64,000 nt of DNA, from positions 7,564,001 to 7,628,000 of the forward strand of contig NC_056052.1 of assembly GCF_004379255.2 (NCBI RefSeq). Reading direction: 5' to 3'. Below the pieces are notes generated by a model. The model ran no database searches. It worked only from the letters and a program-made list of their open reading frames with translations, and was not told where the DNA came from. The position numbers were made by a program, and so were the translations under genes. Source of the DNA: Salvia splendens. Lineage: Eukaryota; Streptophyta; Magnoliopsida; Lamiales; Lamiaceae. Shown here piece after piece: positions 34,381 through 45,901 of the stretch. Numbering within the stretch: the stretch's first letter is position 1; each line of letters starts with the position of its first letter.

Positions 34381-35937
34381 TGAAAGGGGTGTGAGTCTTA
34401 TGAGTTATGCGCTTGCAAAATTCGATCTAAGCAATTGCTAGGTCGAGACACCACGCTTCTCCGAATTAACTGAATCACAGGGTCCAGTAACTCGAGGGAT
34501 CGAATGGCGCTCCGGTCGTTGGGCACTCACGACTCTCCTTCAACAATTAAATTTCCTCAACTCGAATACTATGGATTAGTATAGGGAAGTGGAGTCGATC
34601 CCACAGAGATGGATTCGTAGGCTAGTATTGAGAGAATTTGGACAAAATGGCTGCTGCCACGCAAAAGGGGTTGAGATTTTAACTACTACTAGACCTAGGC
34701 ACAAAACGTAAATACTAGACCGAAGAACAAATGACTCTTAAACCAAGTAACATGCAGAAAAGTTTAAACAATTCCTAGACCGAGTACATAACTACCGATA
34801 ACCACTAGACAAAGGAAATAAAAAGTGGGGACCATGAAATCCAAGCCTGACAACGTACGGTAAAGCTGCAGCTAACAATCTTCATGCACTTTTCTAAGAT
34901 TTGCAAATGGAGAAAACAGAGGAAATGCCCAGATTCAAACATAATAAACAGATTTGGTCGACGGAAACTTACAATAACTCGAAGATACGACAGATCTACG
35001 TAAACTAGGCGAAATGAAATGTAAATACGTAAACTAGGCATGGAAATCAAGTACTCCTTCTCAGATTACGTCGGACGCTTAATCCACTCCGGATCCAAGC
35101 CATCCGAACCCAACAAACAGCAAAACCAACGCCATAACTCCGATTTTCACAGATCTACTCCAATCTCAATCAATCATGAACAATCTGCAAACAAATCACA
35201 AACTCCAGCAAAACCCAACCTCCGATTCATCCAAAAAGCAGAACCATTCTTCAGATCCAAACAACAAGTATCGGCAATAAATCAGAACCAACTGCAAAAA
35301 TAACTAACTCCGACAATCCTAACTCGAAATCAATCGAACTCAACCAGCAAACTAGAAATGAACACAATAGACATAAGCGAAAGTAAAATCTGGAATAAAA
35401 CCGGAAATATTGGTTGTCAAAAGAAAACCGAGCTTCGAACAGCGAAGCTCGGCGGAATCAGTGTAAATAGCAACGGAAATGTAAATTGTTTCTTCGCCCT
35501 TGAACTAGGACGGTGTTACAACCCTCGAACCATTGTCGGAAGGCTAAACGTGAACCACCAGCCAAGTGCTAACTGGAATCTCTCGCGAATTCAGAGTCAA
35601 GTGTGTGGAAAGGTGAATCAAGCAAGGAGCTGTTAGTGAGGCCTCTAGCCGAGAAGGTCCCTCCAGCCTGCATGCTTCTCCCTTTTATAGATGCGGACAT
35701 AGCCTTCTAGAGTTTTCGTAGAAATCCCTATTCTACCCTTCAACTCCGAGGCTTCCTCCGTCTAGCAATTTTCTTCCAATTGTTCACCCTTTCGCCAGTT
35801 TCCTAGGACCATGCAAGCGTCCTCTTCTTTTCCTGGATCTGGCGAAAAACTTCACATACCTGACTTAATTCAATGCGTTAGACCCGGCAATTTCATGAAA
35901 TGAACCCCTAGACCGATGCATGAAATTAGCCTTATCA
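34381..35937 (-). repeat. 5' LTR of Gypsy element 2
   Basis: 1,557 bases, with a minus-strand TATA box (CTATAAAAGG) at about 35682-35690. It lacks eight bases present in the left LTR near 22556-22563. Otherwise it differs at about ten positions. Confidence 0.9.
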
Positions 35938-36104
35938 CCCGGCATGGCGGTTCTTGGGCTTTGGGTGTTTAGGGGATTCCGAGGAGTTTGGTAGTCTTGT
36001 GATTTAGCCACCCCCAATTTGGGTTAGGAGGCTTATTGCACTGCCCTATGATGAAATTTATGTTCTTTGGCCGATTATATTGTTGGAATTTATTGTTGGT
36101 TGGC

Positions 36105-37080
36105 TTATTTGGTCCTAGTAATGTGTTGTGGTGATTTAACAACCTCAATTTGTGTTAAGAGGCTTAATGCACTGTCATACGATGAAATTTGTGTTATTTG
36201 GCCGATTATTTAGAATTTATTGTTGGAATTTGTTATGTCCTATGCTGAAATTATTGTCTGAGGGCCTTCAAGATGTTGTATTGTTGATTTTGTTGTTGGT
36301 TTGTGTTGTTGGTTGGATGATGTGTTGTTGGGCTTTATTTGTGGTACTTCTCCTATGTGTAATAGCTCCCCTTTTGAGGATCGGAGGATTGTGTCACTGC
36401 CCTATAATGAAATTTTTCTAAGGGTATTGTATTGTGGAATCTGTTCCCGGTTTATGTTGTCGGTTGGTTGGTGTTCTGTTGGAAAATTGTCTATGGTGCT
36501 TGTCCTATGTGTATTAGCTACCCCTTTTCAGGTTTGGAGGCTTATGTCCCTGCCTTATGTTGAAATTTTTATGAGGGCCTTCATGATGAAATTATACTGT
36601 TGGAATTTGTTGCTAGTTGGCCTATTTGGTCCTGGTAATGTGTTGTTGTGATTTATCCACCTTAATTTGTGTTAGGAGGCTTAATGCACTGTCTACGATG
36701 AAATTTGTGTTCTTTAGCCGGTTATTTGGAATTTGTTGTTGGAATTTGTTATGTCATATGCTGAAATTATTGTCCGAGGGCCTTCAAGATGTTGTATTGT
36801 TGATTTTGTTGCTGGTTTGTGTTGTTGGTTGGATGATGTGTTGTTAGGATTTGTTTGTGGTGCTTCTCCTATGTGTAATAGTCACCCCTTTCGAGGATTG
36901 GAGGCTTGTGTCACTGCCCTATGATGAAATTTCTCTGAGGGCTTTCATGTTGTTGTATTATGAAATCTATTCCTAGTTTATGTTGTTGGTTGGTTGATGT
37001 GCTGTTGGAAATTGTCTGTGGTGCTTGTCCTATGTGTATTAGCCACCCCTTTTCAGGTTTGGAGGCTTGTGTCCTTGCCA
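36105..37080. repeat. 516-base tandem duplication inside M1
   Basis: The block starting CTATTTGGTCCT-like at about 36105 recurs from about 36621. For example, GGGCCTTCAAGATGTTGTAT occurs at 36262 and 36778. M2 has a single version at about 40815-41240. Inside each unit a shorter phrase (CTATGATGAAATTT) recurs every 100-150 bases. The leucine/cysteine-rich open frames over this stretch are repeat artefacts. Confidence 0.7.
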
Positions 37081-37229
37081 TATTCATTAACCTGAATATG
37101 TGCATTACATCATCTTTGCCCTATTTCTATATACCCAAAAACAAAAACATCAGACACCCCTAATCCAAAAATACTAGGGCCTGACCTAAACTCCAAAAAA
37201 ATTAGACTACCCTATTCCAAAAACATTAG

Positions 37230-38800
37230 GGCCTGACCAAAACACCAAAAACATCAGAGTCGAACCTAGAAGCCAAATACATTTGACAGATGGCCAATAA
37301 CATACTTCCAGCATATTGGGGAGTCCTACGTTTATTTCCAACCTATCCTTATTGATGTGTGGAACTTTGTACCCATTTCTACCTCTGCATTGTAGGATTT
37401 CTGTGAGGCAAGCCTGCAAGCTGAGGAATACTCTGTTGGGAGTTTGTGGTGACAGCTTTGCAAAAGAGCTATACACATTCTCCACATGTTCATCCACACC
37501 CTTGCATGGTTTCTCATGCTGCAGTGACTAAATTGCTCTAAAAAGCCTATGTCTAATATGTTAGTATGATGGGAGTTAGGTGGTTAACAAATCAGATAGA
37601 TTTTAAATCCATTTGAATTAGCAACAACATGAAATTCTAGATCCATGGCAGTTATGTGTGGTGTGGCATTGTCTTGCTGAATGTAAATCTCTTTACTTGC
37701 CTAAACAGGCCACTTGGCCTTAGTTGCAGGTATAATCTGGCATAAATAATAATAAGAATATTTCTCTCTTACTGCCTTTGTGACTGAATTGATTGTCTTA
37801 GTTTCCATGGTCCCTCTAAGTCTGTTCTTTGACTTTTTCTGTGCTGGCAGTACTTCAGTGAAGGGAAATATTCTCACCTTACCATCATAAGTTGTCTGCT
37901 CCTCTATACCAAATTGTGGCCTACTGAAAGCACACATAAACATCACTTTGGTGATATATCTTTTGGATTTGCATGACCTATATGGCCCATCCTCATCTGG
38001 CAAGAGGTACACCCTCCGTCCCAAGATAAGCCAGTCATATTTCTTTTTGGGATGTTTCACTATAAGTGAGTGATTTCCCTTTTTAGCAAAAAATTATCTC
38101 TCTTACTTTATTCTTCACCTACTTTATTCTCTCTTTACTTTTCTAATTTTCCATCTCTCATACTTTACTCTCTACTTTAACTTTTTAAATATCATTTCCT
38201 TAAATCTCGTGCCTAAAAGAAATGCTTCGCTTATCTTGGGACGGGGGGAGTAGTATAAGTCTGATGTCTTGGTCATATAGAACCACTTCTCATCTATATG
38301 CATTATATTGTGCATGCTATGATATTGAACTTTATCTTGGGTTACTTGTGGCTAAGTTGACTAAGACTCCATCTTACCCTTGCTAGTTTATTCACCTCAG
38401 TAAGTGCAGGTTTGATTGCATTTGTATGTGGCCTTAGTTGTTTTTGCTTCACTCACTCACCAAATGTACTCTTGCACACATTCAATTTTGCTGACATTTT
38501 CTAAGTGAAGATCTTTCAAGATTAGATAAGTTTCTAACATTTTCTTCATCTAGTGTTAATTTGTCAACATGTTGGTAGCCTCTGATCTTTCCTTCCATGA
38601 TTGCAGGTTCTCCCCTTTGCATCTGCTCCTTCGCTGCCTTCCATTGTCTGTACACTTTCTTCCTACTTATGCTAAATGTATCTACTGCCTGCCTCCATTA
38701 CAGTCCCTTTTGCAAGCACTCCATCATGATTGTGCTTGAGTAGGAACTGCACCGCATTGTTTTTAAGGTTGCTACTCAAGTATAGGGTTTCTCTCTGCCC
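37230..38800 (-). pseudogene. mariner transposase of M1, broken
   Basis: Minus-strand pieces in order: helix-turn-helix N-terminal part (about 38800-38480, close to the better copy in M2); MHIDEKWFYMTKTSD with the first catalytic Asp (about 38265-38310); a Stowaway insertion; then YLLPDEDGPYRSCKSKRYI and KVMFMCAFSRPQFG (37701-38008); QQDNAT with the second Asp (about 37665); TNILDIGFL with the third Asp (about 37545-37570); and the C-terminal LSPQTPNRVFLSLQACL and NGYKVPHINKDRLE (37300-37480). This order is that of plant mariner (D,D39D) transposases, which cut and paste DNA at TA. Stops, frameshifts and the MITE make it non-functional. Confidence 0.75.
38008..38252. mobile_element. Stowaway MITE inside the M1 transposase
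   Basis: Terminal repeats: TACACCCTCCGTCCCAAGAT at the left; the right end reads ATCTTGGGACGGGGGGAGTA, and 22 of 24 terminal bases pair. M2 shows the empty site at about 42228-42230 (GCAAGAGGTAATATATG), so the insertion and its TA duplication are proven by comparison. It is 245 bases long and interrupts the codons of IYYLL next to the first catalytic Asp. Confidence 0.88.
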
Positions 38801-39420
38801 ATTTTCCATCCCAATGATGATATTTTTCTGGATGGATTTAAAACTAAAGCTGTTTTTGGCAATTTTTTGGAGATTTTGAGTTTTAGGGTTGGTAGAAGCT
38901 CTCTTAAATGCAGCAGGTTGATGTATTTATAGAGATTTGGTACTCAAATTTTTGAAGTTCAAATTTCCCTAAAAAGAATTGTAGAGAGAAAGTTGAAATT
39001 TTGATCTCCCATGTAATTTGAACTAAGTTGGCTGAGTTAGCAATGAAAGACCATTTTTAGATTTTTAGTAAATCTCTTTAATTCCAATTTTTTTATGTGA
39101 TTGAATATTTTGAAAACATGAAAATAAAAAATATCATTGTATGTAAATGAACATAAAAAAATTATGGTCAACTTCTTTTACAATAAAGATGAAGGAAAAA
39201 CATTGAACACAATTGAGGTAGATACCAAATTTCACCATAACACACAACGCATTACACACCCCAATAATATCTTAAAACTCGTGCCCATTAGAAATGTGTC
39301 TCATATTTATTTTTCTACTTTACTATCTCTACTTTTTCTTATCTTGGTTTATCTATTTTTTATATACCGATTTACACACTAAACATCCATTTCTACCACA
39401 TAGGCAGAAATGTGCCGTAT

Positions 39421-39449
39421 GAAGACGATAGGCAGAGTGACGTAGGCGA
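39421..39449. other. 29-base exact copy of host exon 2
   Basis: Bases 39421-39449 are identical to 2312-2340, inside exon 2 of the gene at 1825-3177 and in the same orientation. The match stops abruptly at both ends. It lies between the truncated right end of M1 and the MITE at 39452. Confidence 0.85.
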
Positions 39450-39451
39450 TA

Positions 39452-39604
39452 GGGTCAAAAACAACTTACAAGATACTGATTGTTTTTTTACGATTCAGTC
39501 CATTTTGGAAGTTCAACCTGATTTTAAATGTATGGGATGCAATAATTCAAAACGTATTAAATGGGACGTAAAATCGCCATATGTTTAGGACCACTTTTGG
39601 CCCT
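39452..39604. mobile_element. second copy of the GGGCCAAA-family MITE
   Basis: On the minus strand it begins GGGCCAAAAGTGGTCCTAAA and ends TTTTTGACCC. It shares its start and a central block with 6748-6917. About 153 bases. Confidence 0.5.
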
Positions 39605-40124
39605 TACTCTTTTTAATAAAAGGGCAATTCAGCTACAAAAATATTTTAAAAGGTAAAAGGTAGAACTTAAAATTTCATTTATGTAGCTCTTTCTTATAAC
39701 TTTTGGGTAAAAATATGACGAAATACTTGCTTCATAGTGGAGTTATTTTTTTTTATTTCGGGAAGTTAATTTATACTCCCTCTGTTCCATAGTAATGTAA
39801 TTATTTTACCAATTTGGTACGTTCCATAGTAGTGGAGTTATTTCTTTTTTTGGCAAAAGTCAACACATTTCTTCCCAATTACTTTATTCTCTCTTTATCT
39901 CTCTACCTTTTTCATTTCCTACTTTATTCATTATTTACTAAACCCCCCACCTCCTCTCCCACATTGCGACGCTCCATCTCTATTTTTTCCATTCTCTCTT
40001 TCTACCTCTCGGGAACCTTAACACTATTCGCCCGCCACCTCCTTCGGCAAAAGGCGTCCCAACTGCCTCCTCCTCCCCACTCTTTATTAAATGGATCGCA
40101 GCCTCTCGGAAACCCTAACCCTCA

Positions 40125-40640
40125 TCTCTGGTCGAGATTCGATCGGAAACCTTAATCGATTTCCACCTTTTCCCCCATTTGAATCTGACGCCGGAGTTGA
40201 CCTTTGACACCTCAGAGGGGTCGATCCCGACTCCTATTGTGACCATCTATCTTCAATCCCCACATACTCGTGGGAGTTGTGTCATTCGATGTCCACTGTA
40301 GTTCTTGAAACTGTTGAGGTCGAGGTCATTCGTGGACGGATTCCTAGTCCTTCATGTTCCCTGAAACCCCAGATCTGGAAGGTGTTTTGTGGATGGTGAC
40401 TGATTCCACCATTGTTCCTGACACGACGGATTCTCAGCTTGATGCTTATCTCATTATCCCTAACACATCGGGTTATGAAGGTCCTTTGATGGAGAATAAT
40501 AATTTGTCCACTGTGGCCCTGAAACTCCGATGATCAAACGTCTGTTTAAGCATCCTATTAAGGAAGAGGAGTGATTCAAGGAATTCCTTGTGATGTTCAT
40601 GCCCGGGATGGCGAATCTCCTCTAAAATTGTGAGTTTATC
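40125..40640 (+). other. gene-like segment at the left of M2
   Basis: The counterpart of 21553-22039. It retains words such as VPDTTDSQLDAYLIIPNTSG and FKEFLVMFMPG, with several stops. Because both mariner copies carry it in the same place, it was probably part of the element before it spread. No family recognised. Confidence 0.5.
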
Positions 40641-41405
40641 TAAGAAAAACCCTCTATTGGTTTGGAGGTTCTTGGACTTTAGGTGTTTAGAGGTTTCCGA
40701 GGGGTTTGGTAGTCCTGTGATTTACCCACCCCCAATTTAGGATAGGAGGCTTAATGTACTGCTCTGTAATGAAATTTGTATTTATATAGCTAGAATTTGT
40801 TACTAGTTGGCTTATTTGGTCCTGGTAATGTGTTGTGGTACTTGTGTTGTGATTTAGTCACTCCCAATTTATGTTAGTAGGCTTAATGTACTGCTCTATG
40901 ATGAAATTTGTATTCTTTGGCCGATTATTTGGAATTTGTTTCTAGAATTTGTCATGTCTTACGCTGAAATTATGGTATGAGGGCTTTCATGATGTTGTAT
41001 TATTGATTTTGTTGTTGGTTGGCTGATGTGCTATTGGGATTTGTTTGTGGCATTCTCCTATGTGTAATAGCCTACGATGAAATTTTTCTGAGGGCCTTCA
41101 TGCTGTTGTATTGTGAAATCTGTTTCTAGTTCGTGTTGTTGGTTGGCTGATGTGTTGTTGGAAATTGTCTGTGATGCTTGTCCTACGTGTATTAGCCACT
41201 CATTTTCAAGTTTGGAGTCTTGTGTCCCTGCCCTATGATGAAATTTTTCTGAGGGCCATATATAATTAACCTGAATATGTGCATTACATCATCTTGGTAA
41301 TATTTATAAACACCAAAACACCAAAAACATCAGACCACCCTATTACAAAAACACCAAAAACATCAAAGCCAAAGCTAGAAGCCAAAACATTGAGCCATCA
41401 TTGTT

Positions 41406-44055
41406 CTATGATTGTTGTAAGTATTTCAACACTTCTCTTACAACATTCTCATCCACTTCCAACACATTGGGGAGCCCCATAGTTCTTTCCAGCCTATCGT
41501 TGTTGATATATGGAACTTTGTACCCATTTCCACCTCTGCATTGTAGGATTTATTTGAGACCAAGCCTGCAAGCTAAGGAATACTTTGTTGAGAATTTGTG
41601 GTGACAGCTCCGCAAAAGAGCTACACACGTTCCCCACAAGTTCATCCACACCCTTGCATGGTTTCTCATGCTGCAGTGGCTGCATTTCTTTAAAAAGCCT
41701 AGGTATAATATGTTAGTATCAGGGGAGTTAGGTGGTTGAAAAATCTGGATTTTAAATCCATCTGAATCGGCAACTACCTGAAATTCTGGATCCATGGCAG
41801 TTATGTATGGTGTGGCATTGTCTTGCTGAATATGAATCTCTCTACTTTCCTATACATGTCACTTGGCCTTAGTTGCAGGTATAATCTAACATAAATAAGA
41901 ATAACATAGCTAAATGATGATCTTCACTGAGCTTATAAGATCTGATAGTAAGAAAAAAGTTGCATACCTTGTGGATAAAACAGTCCCTCATCACTGCCTT
42001 TGTGACTGAATTGATTGTCTTGGTTTTCATGGTCCCTCTAGGTCTGTTATTTTACTTTCTCTTTGTTGACAGTACTTCAGTGAAGAGAAATATTCCCCCC
42101 TTACCATCATAAGTTGTCTTCCCCCCAATACCAAATTGTGGCCTACTAACAGCACACATAAACATCACTTTGGTGATGTATCTCTTGGATTTTCATGGCC
42201 TATATGGCTCATCCTCATCCAGCAAGAGGTAATATATGTCTGATGTCTTGGTCATGTAGAACCACTTCTCATCTATATGCACTATATTGTGCATGCTATG
42301 ATATTGAACATTACTGGTTGGTTCCGATTCGAGATGCGCGAAACGAATGGATCAAGTTATATGGAAGATAACCGATCGGGTGGATCAGTTAGCAAATGTC
42401 GTTGCCACTTGATCAAGGCGTTCTCGCTCTCGCTTGCCACCAATATAATTTATAACTCCCAAACTCGCACTAATTTAACAGTAAAGCAGCAAGTACGGGG
42501 TCGATCCCACAGAGAAACCGGTGTATCGAGTGTGTAAGTAGTGAACAGGGTTCGACTGCTGCCACGCTTTAAGTTGGGAGTTTTAATGCTACTGGATTTA
42601 TGCTAGGCAGAATGTAAACTAACTACTTGATCAAGCTACTCATCATGCTCACACAATTAATGCATCAAGTAAGCGACAGACGGAAATAAGAACTTAACTA
42701 CCTAAGCATGCTACGAAAAAAAACACAAACACTTTGCCATTCATCATGATTAAACACTGAATCAAAGACTAAAATGCGAAACTGAACTGGAACAGTAAAT
42801 AAGATGACGAAAACAAAACATCTCTGATTTTTATATCCAAAACTCAGAACAGTGGTGTTGTGAACATGCGGAATACAAAAAAGATCAAAACTTTAACTAC
42901 GGAATAACACGGAATTAAACTAAGCTGACAATTTCAGAAAATAGAAAGCGAGTAAAGCCGAGAAGCTCTCGGTCAAAAATTTTAGACAACGCCGCTGTCG
43001 CGCTCCCTTCGGTCGCTCTCTCTCTAACTAACCATTTCTAAGCTATCTTTAGAACTGGGAAGCTAAGCTAAAAGAAAATGAAACTAAGCTAGAAGTCGAA
43101 GGATGAAGATAAAAAAAGATATATCTTATGGTGGAACATCCTCTATTTATAAGCTCGCCGCAACGACCTCCAGCTGGATAACGATCTCGGCAGAGGATAT
43201 TCGCTCACGTTGTGATCGAGCGTTTCATCATTTGATACGTGCCTTCCTTCTTGAATGACGTCGCTGCTCAATAACAGAATGATGATTCAGCTTCGTCCTT
43301 GTGTCTTGCGTATCAGCACGTGTCCCCTTCTAGAACGTCGTCCTTGATAACAGAATGATGATCACCATCCAGCTCATTAGCCTCACGTGTCCTTCTTCTA
43401 GAACGCAGTAGTCCCCGCCTAACTGCTTGATTACTCCTTTGATCAACTCCCCCGATTTTTGACCTTTTTCACGTTTTGTACCAGCTTGATCAGCTTGCCT
43501 TGTTGCCCTTGGTCAAGCGGCATTCCTGCACAATTAACACTCGCTTTGCGCGATAAACTGATCAAGTAGCATACATTTTACCCCTAAACCGATGTATAAA
43601 AGAGGCCTTATCACTTACCGTGGGTTATTTATGACTGAAGTTGACTAAGACTCTATCTTTCTCTTGCTAGCTTATTCACCTCAGTAAGTGCAGGTTTGAT
43701 TGCATTTGTATGCGGCCTTAGTTGTTTTTGCTTCACCCACTCACCAAGTGTACTCTTGCTCAATTCAATTTGTTGCCATTTTTCTAAGTGAAGATCTTTC
43801 AAGAGTAAATAAGTTTCTGATCTTTTCTTCATCTAGTGTTAATTTGTCAACATGTCGGTAGCCTCTGATCTTTCCTTCCATGATTTCAGGTTCTCCTCTT
43901 TGCATCTGCTCCTTTGCTGCCTTCCATGGTCTGTACACTTTCTTCCTACTTATGCTGAATGTTTCTGTTGCCTTCATTACAACCTCTCTTGCGAGCACTC
44001 CATCATGGTTGTGCTTGAGTAGGGACAACACCACATTGTTCTTAAGGTTATTCAA
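41406..44055 (-). pseudogene. mariner transposase of M2, broken
   Basis: The N-terminal piece (43765-44055) has the helix-turn-helix region (AREVVMKATETFSISRKKVY, RPWKAAKEQMQ). A solo LTR (42315-43613) interrupts the gene. VHIDEKWFYMTKTSDIYYLL with the first catalytic Asp follows (about 42222-42285), then QQDNATPYI (second Asp, about 41808-41826) and QPPNSPDTNILYLGF (about 41690-41735), where the third Asp expected in LDLGF is Tyr. The C-terminus PYINNDRLERTMGLPN runs to a natural-looking TAG at 41406-41408. A probable intron lies at 41886-41967 (GTATGC...TTAG). In M1 most of this intron has gone and its tail is read as codons. The third Asp is catalytic, so M2 is inactive even without the insertion. 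Confidence 0.78.
42315..43613 (-). mobile_element. solo LTR of a related Gypsy family inside M2
   Basis: On the minus strand it begins TGATAAGGCC and ends CCAACCA. It is flanked by ATTAC (42310-42314) and CTTAC (43614-43618), a 5-base duplication with one change. The uninterrupted sequence is seen in M1 near 38325-38345. It has a minus-strand TATAAATAG at about 43143-43151 and the shared GTGGGATCGACCCC block (42496-42512). No internal retrotransposon sequence remains, so it arose by LTR-LTR recombination. Confidence 0.85.
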
Positions 44056-44773
44056 GTATGGGGTTTATCTCTGCCCATTTTTCACACCTATGATGAAATT
44101 TTTTTGAGGGATTTAAAACTAAAGTTGTTTTGTGAGTTTTATGGAGATTTTATGTTTTTGGGTTAGCGGAAGCTCTCTTAAATGCAGTGGGTTGATGTAT
44201 TTATAAGGATTCGATACTAAAATTTTTGAAGTTCAAATTTTGATTTCCACATGTATTTTGAACTAATTTAGCTAAGTTAGTAATGGAATGCAGTTTTTAA
44301 ATTTTGGCAATCTCTTTAATTAATTTATGTTTTTTTATGTGATTGAATATTCTGAAAACATGAAAATAAAAAATGTCATTGTCATTAATGACATTAAAAT
44401 CGTGTAAATGAACCATAAAAAATATGGTCAACTTCTTTTACAATAAAGATGAAGGAAAAACGTTGAACACAATTGAGGTAGGTCTCAAATTCTACTATCA
44501 CACACCATTTATTACACATTCCAACACTTTCTTAAAACCTGTGCTCTTTAAAAATGAAACTCCTATTGACGGACGGAGAGAATAATAATTAACTCACTTT
44601 TTCTTTCATACTTTAATTTCTCTACTTTATTCATTTTTCTACTTTACTCTATCTACTTTTTTATCTTACTTTATCTATTTTTTAAGATACCCATTTTACA
44701 CACTAAACATCCATTTCTTAAACTCCATGCCAAAAAGATATACTACTAAAATTATGAAGAAACGGAGAAAGCA

Positions 44774-45191
44774 CTACCTCCGTTAAAAAAAACAGACAAA
44801 ATTGTAAATGACACAAGTTTAATCAACAACTAGTGTTAACCCACGTGCCGTGCACGATGTAAATTTTTTTTCGTCATACGGTTTTAAATTGTTTATTTAT
44901 TAATTATAATGAGAAACAATATAACTATATACTAAGATCCAAAAATTGAAAAATATACTATTATAATAACAATTCAATAAATATATACTCAATTCATTTT
45001 ACACCTAAAGATATAAAATTAAATATAAATATTTAAAATGGAATCAAGACAAATACAATTATTTGGACAACGATGAAGAGAGTATATCAAGTGTTTACCC
45101 TTTTCTAAAATATGTTTAAAACAATCCTTCATATCTCTCTACTAAAAAAATGTAAATCACACTTTTAACAAAATAATGAATCGATAACTCA
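44774..45191. other. AT-rich intergenic DNA
   Basis: A degenerate Stowaway-like start (CTACCTCCGTTAAAA, 44774) and a palindromic phrase ACGTGCCGTGCACG (about 44844) are the only notable items. No gene seen. Confidence 0.4.
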
Positions 45192-45418
45192 TACTCCCTC
45201 CGTCCTACAAGAATATGAACTATTTCCTTTTTAGTCCGTCCCACAAGAATATACATTTTCTAATTTTGGAAAGTCTTTTCTCTCTAATGAGGTGAGACTC
45301 ATTCTCCACTAACAATATTTTAATTATTTTTTCTATCTACATCTCTCTTACTTTACCAATTTTACATTAAAACTCGTGTCGAACCCAAAGTGCATATTCT
45401 TTGGGGACGGATGGAGTA
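45192..45418. mobile_element. Stowaway MITE
   Basis: The left end is TACTCCCTCCGTCCTACAAG; the right end ends GGGGACGGATGGAGTA. Similarity continues inward (GAATATGAACT versus GAATATGCACT). TA flanks both ends. 227 bases, non-coding. Confidence 0.72.
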
Positions 45419-45901
45419 ATATTTAAAATGTCAAAATTATGACAATAAAAAATTTTAAATGATAACTACACAAAAATAACATTACATTAATTGGTTGAAT
45501 TAAATTAATGATATCCCTTTTGAATGTTGGAGCATTTATCTTTATTTATTGCGCTTTTAAATGTGGCTTGTTGGAACATGAAACATCTATACAATTGTTT
45601 ATGCTACTTTACAATTCTTAAAATATTGCACATTTTTTTTGTAAAAATATACCTCATATTTGTTAATGATAATATATATTTTATTCAGCTTGATCATCTA
45701 TAGAAAAAATAATTAGATTCTCCATATAAAATAAGTCGTATCCCATAATAATTAAGTGCTAAATCCTAATTTGAACAATAGTAGTATTATTAGTAAACTA
45801 AAATTTGGTAGCAGACTATTTTATTTTGTTTAAACAACTCGATTTTCTAAGTTTAATTTTCCCATTGCAAATATACATATATCCTTATATGGACGTGATC
45901 A

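Larger units (their letters stand above)
22040..35937 (-). mobile_element. Gypsy element 2: young Athila-type LTR retrotransposon
   Basis: LTRs at 22040-23604 and 34381-35937 differ by about ten substitutions and one 8-base indel in my reading. The target duplication CCCGG lies at 22035-22039 and 35938-35942. The uninterrupted equivalent of the insertion site is visible in M2 at about 40613 (GCCCGGGATGG). It has a tRNA-Asp primer site, one open gag-pol frame, a broken third ORF and the same 3' hairpins as element 1. It is 13,898 bases long and lies in opposite orientation to element 1, about 1 kb away. Confidence 0.95.
35943..39410 (-). mobile_element. mariner-like element M1, right part
   Basis: The segment is collinear with M2 (about 40615-44773) apart from insertions and a tandem duplication. 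It holds a decayed plant mariner transposase on the minus strand. The left part lies at 21553-22039, beyond Gypsy element 2. Its right end stops inside the region homologous to M2 44710, at CATCCATTTCT, so the terminal repeat is missing. Exact outer ends are uncertain. Confidence 0.7.
39773..44773 (-). mobile_element. mariner-like element M2
   Basis: The left end at about 39788 reads ACTCCCTCTGTTCC; the right end at about 44762-44773 reads ACGGAGAAAGCA, the reverse complement of TGCTTTCTCCGT, an eroded form of the same terminal repeat. Inside are a plus-strand gene-like segment (about 40125-40640), repeats shared with M1, a minus-strand mariner transposase (41406-44055) and a solo LTR. Stowaway-like ends on a mariner element are expected, because Stowaway MITEs derive from such elements. 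The outer limits are approximate. Confidence 0.6.

Noticed and set aside
36152..36924. Several Leu/Val/Cys-rich plus-strand frames
   Set aside because: They are translations of the GT-rich tandem duplication in M1 and repeat with it. Composition, not coding, explains them.
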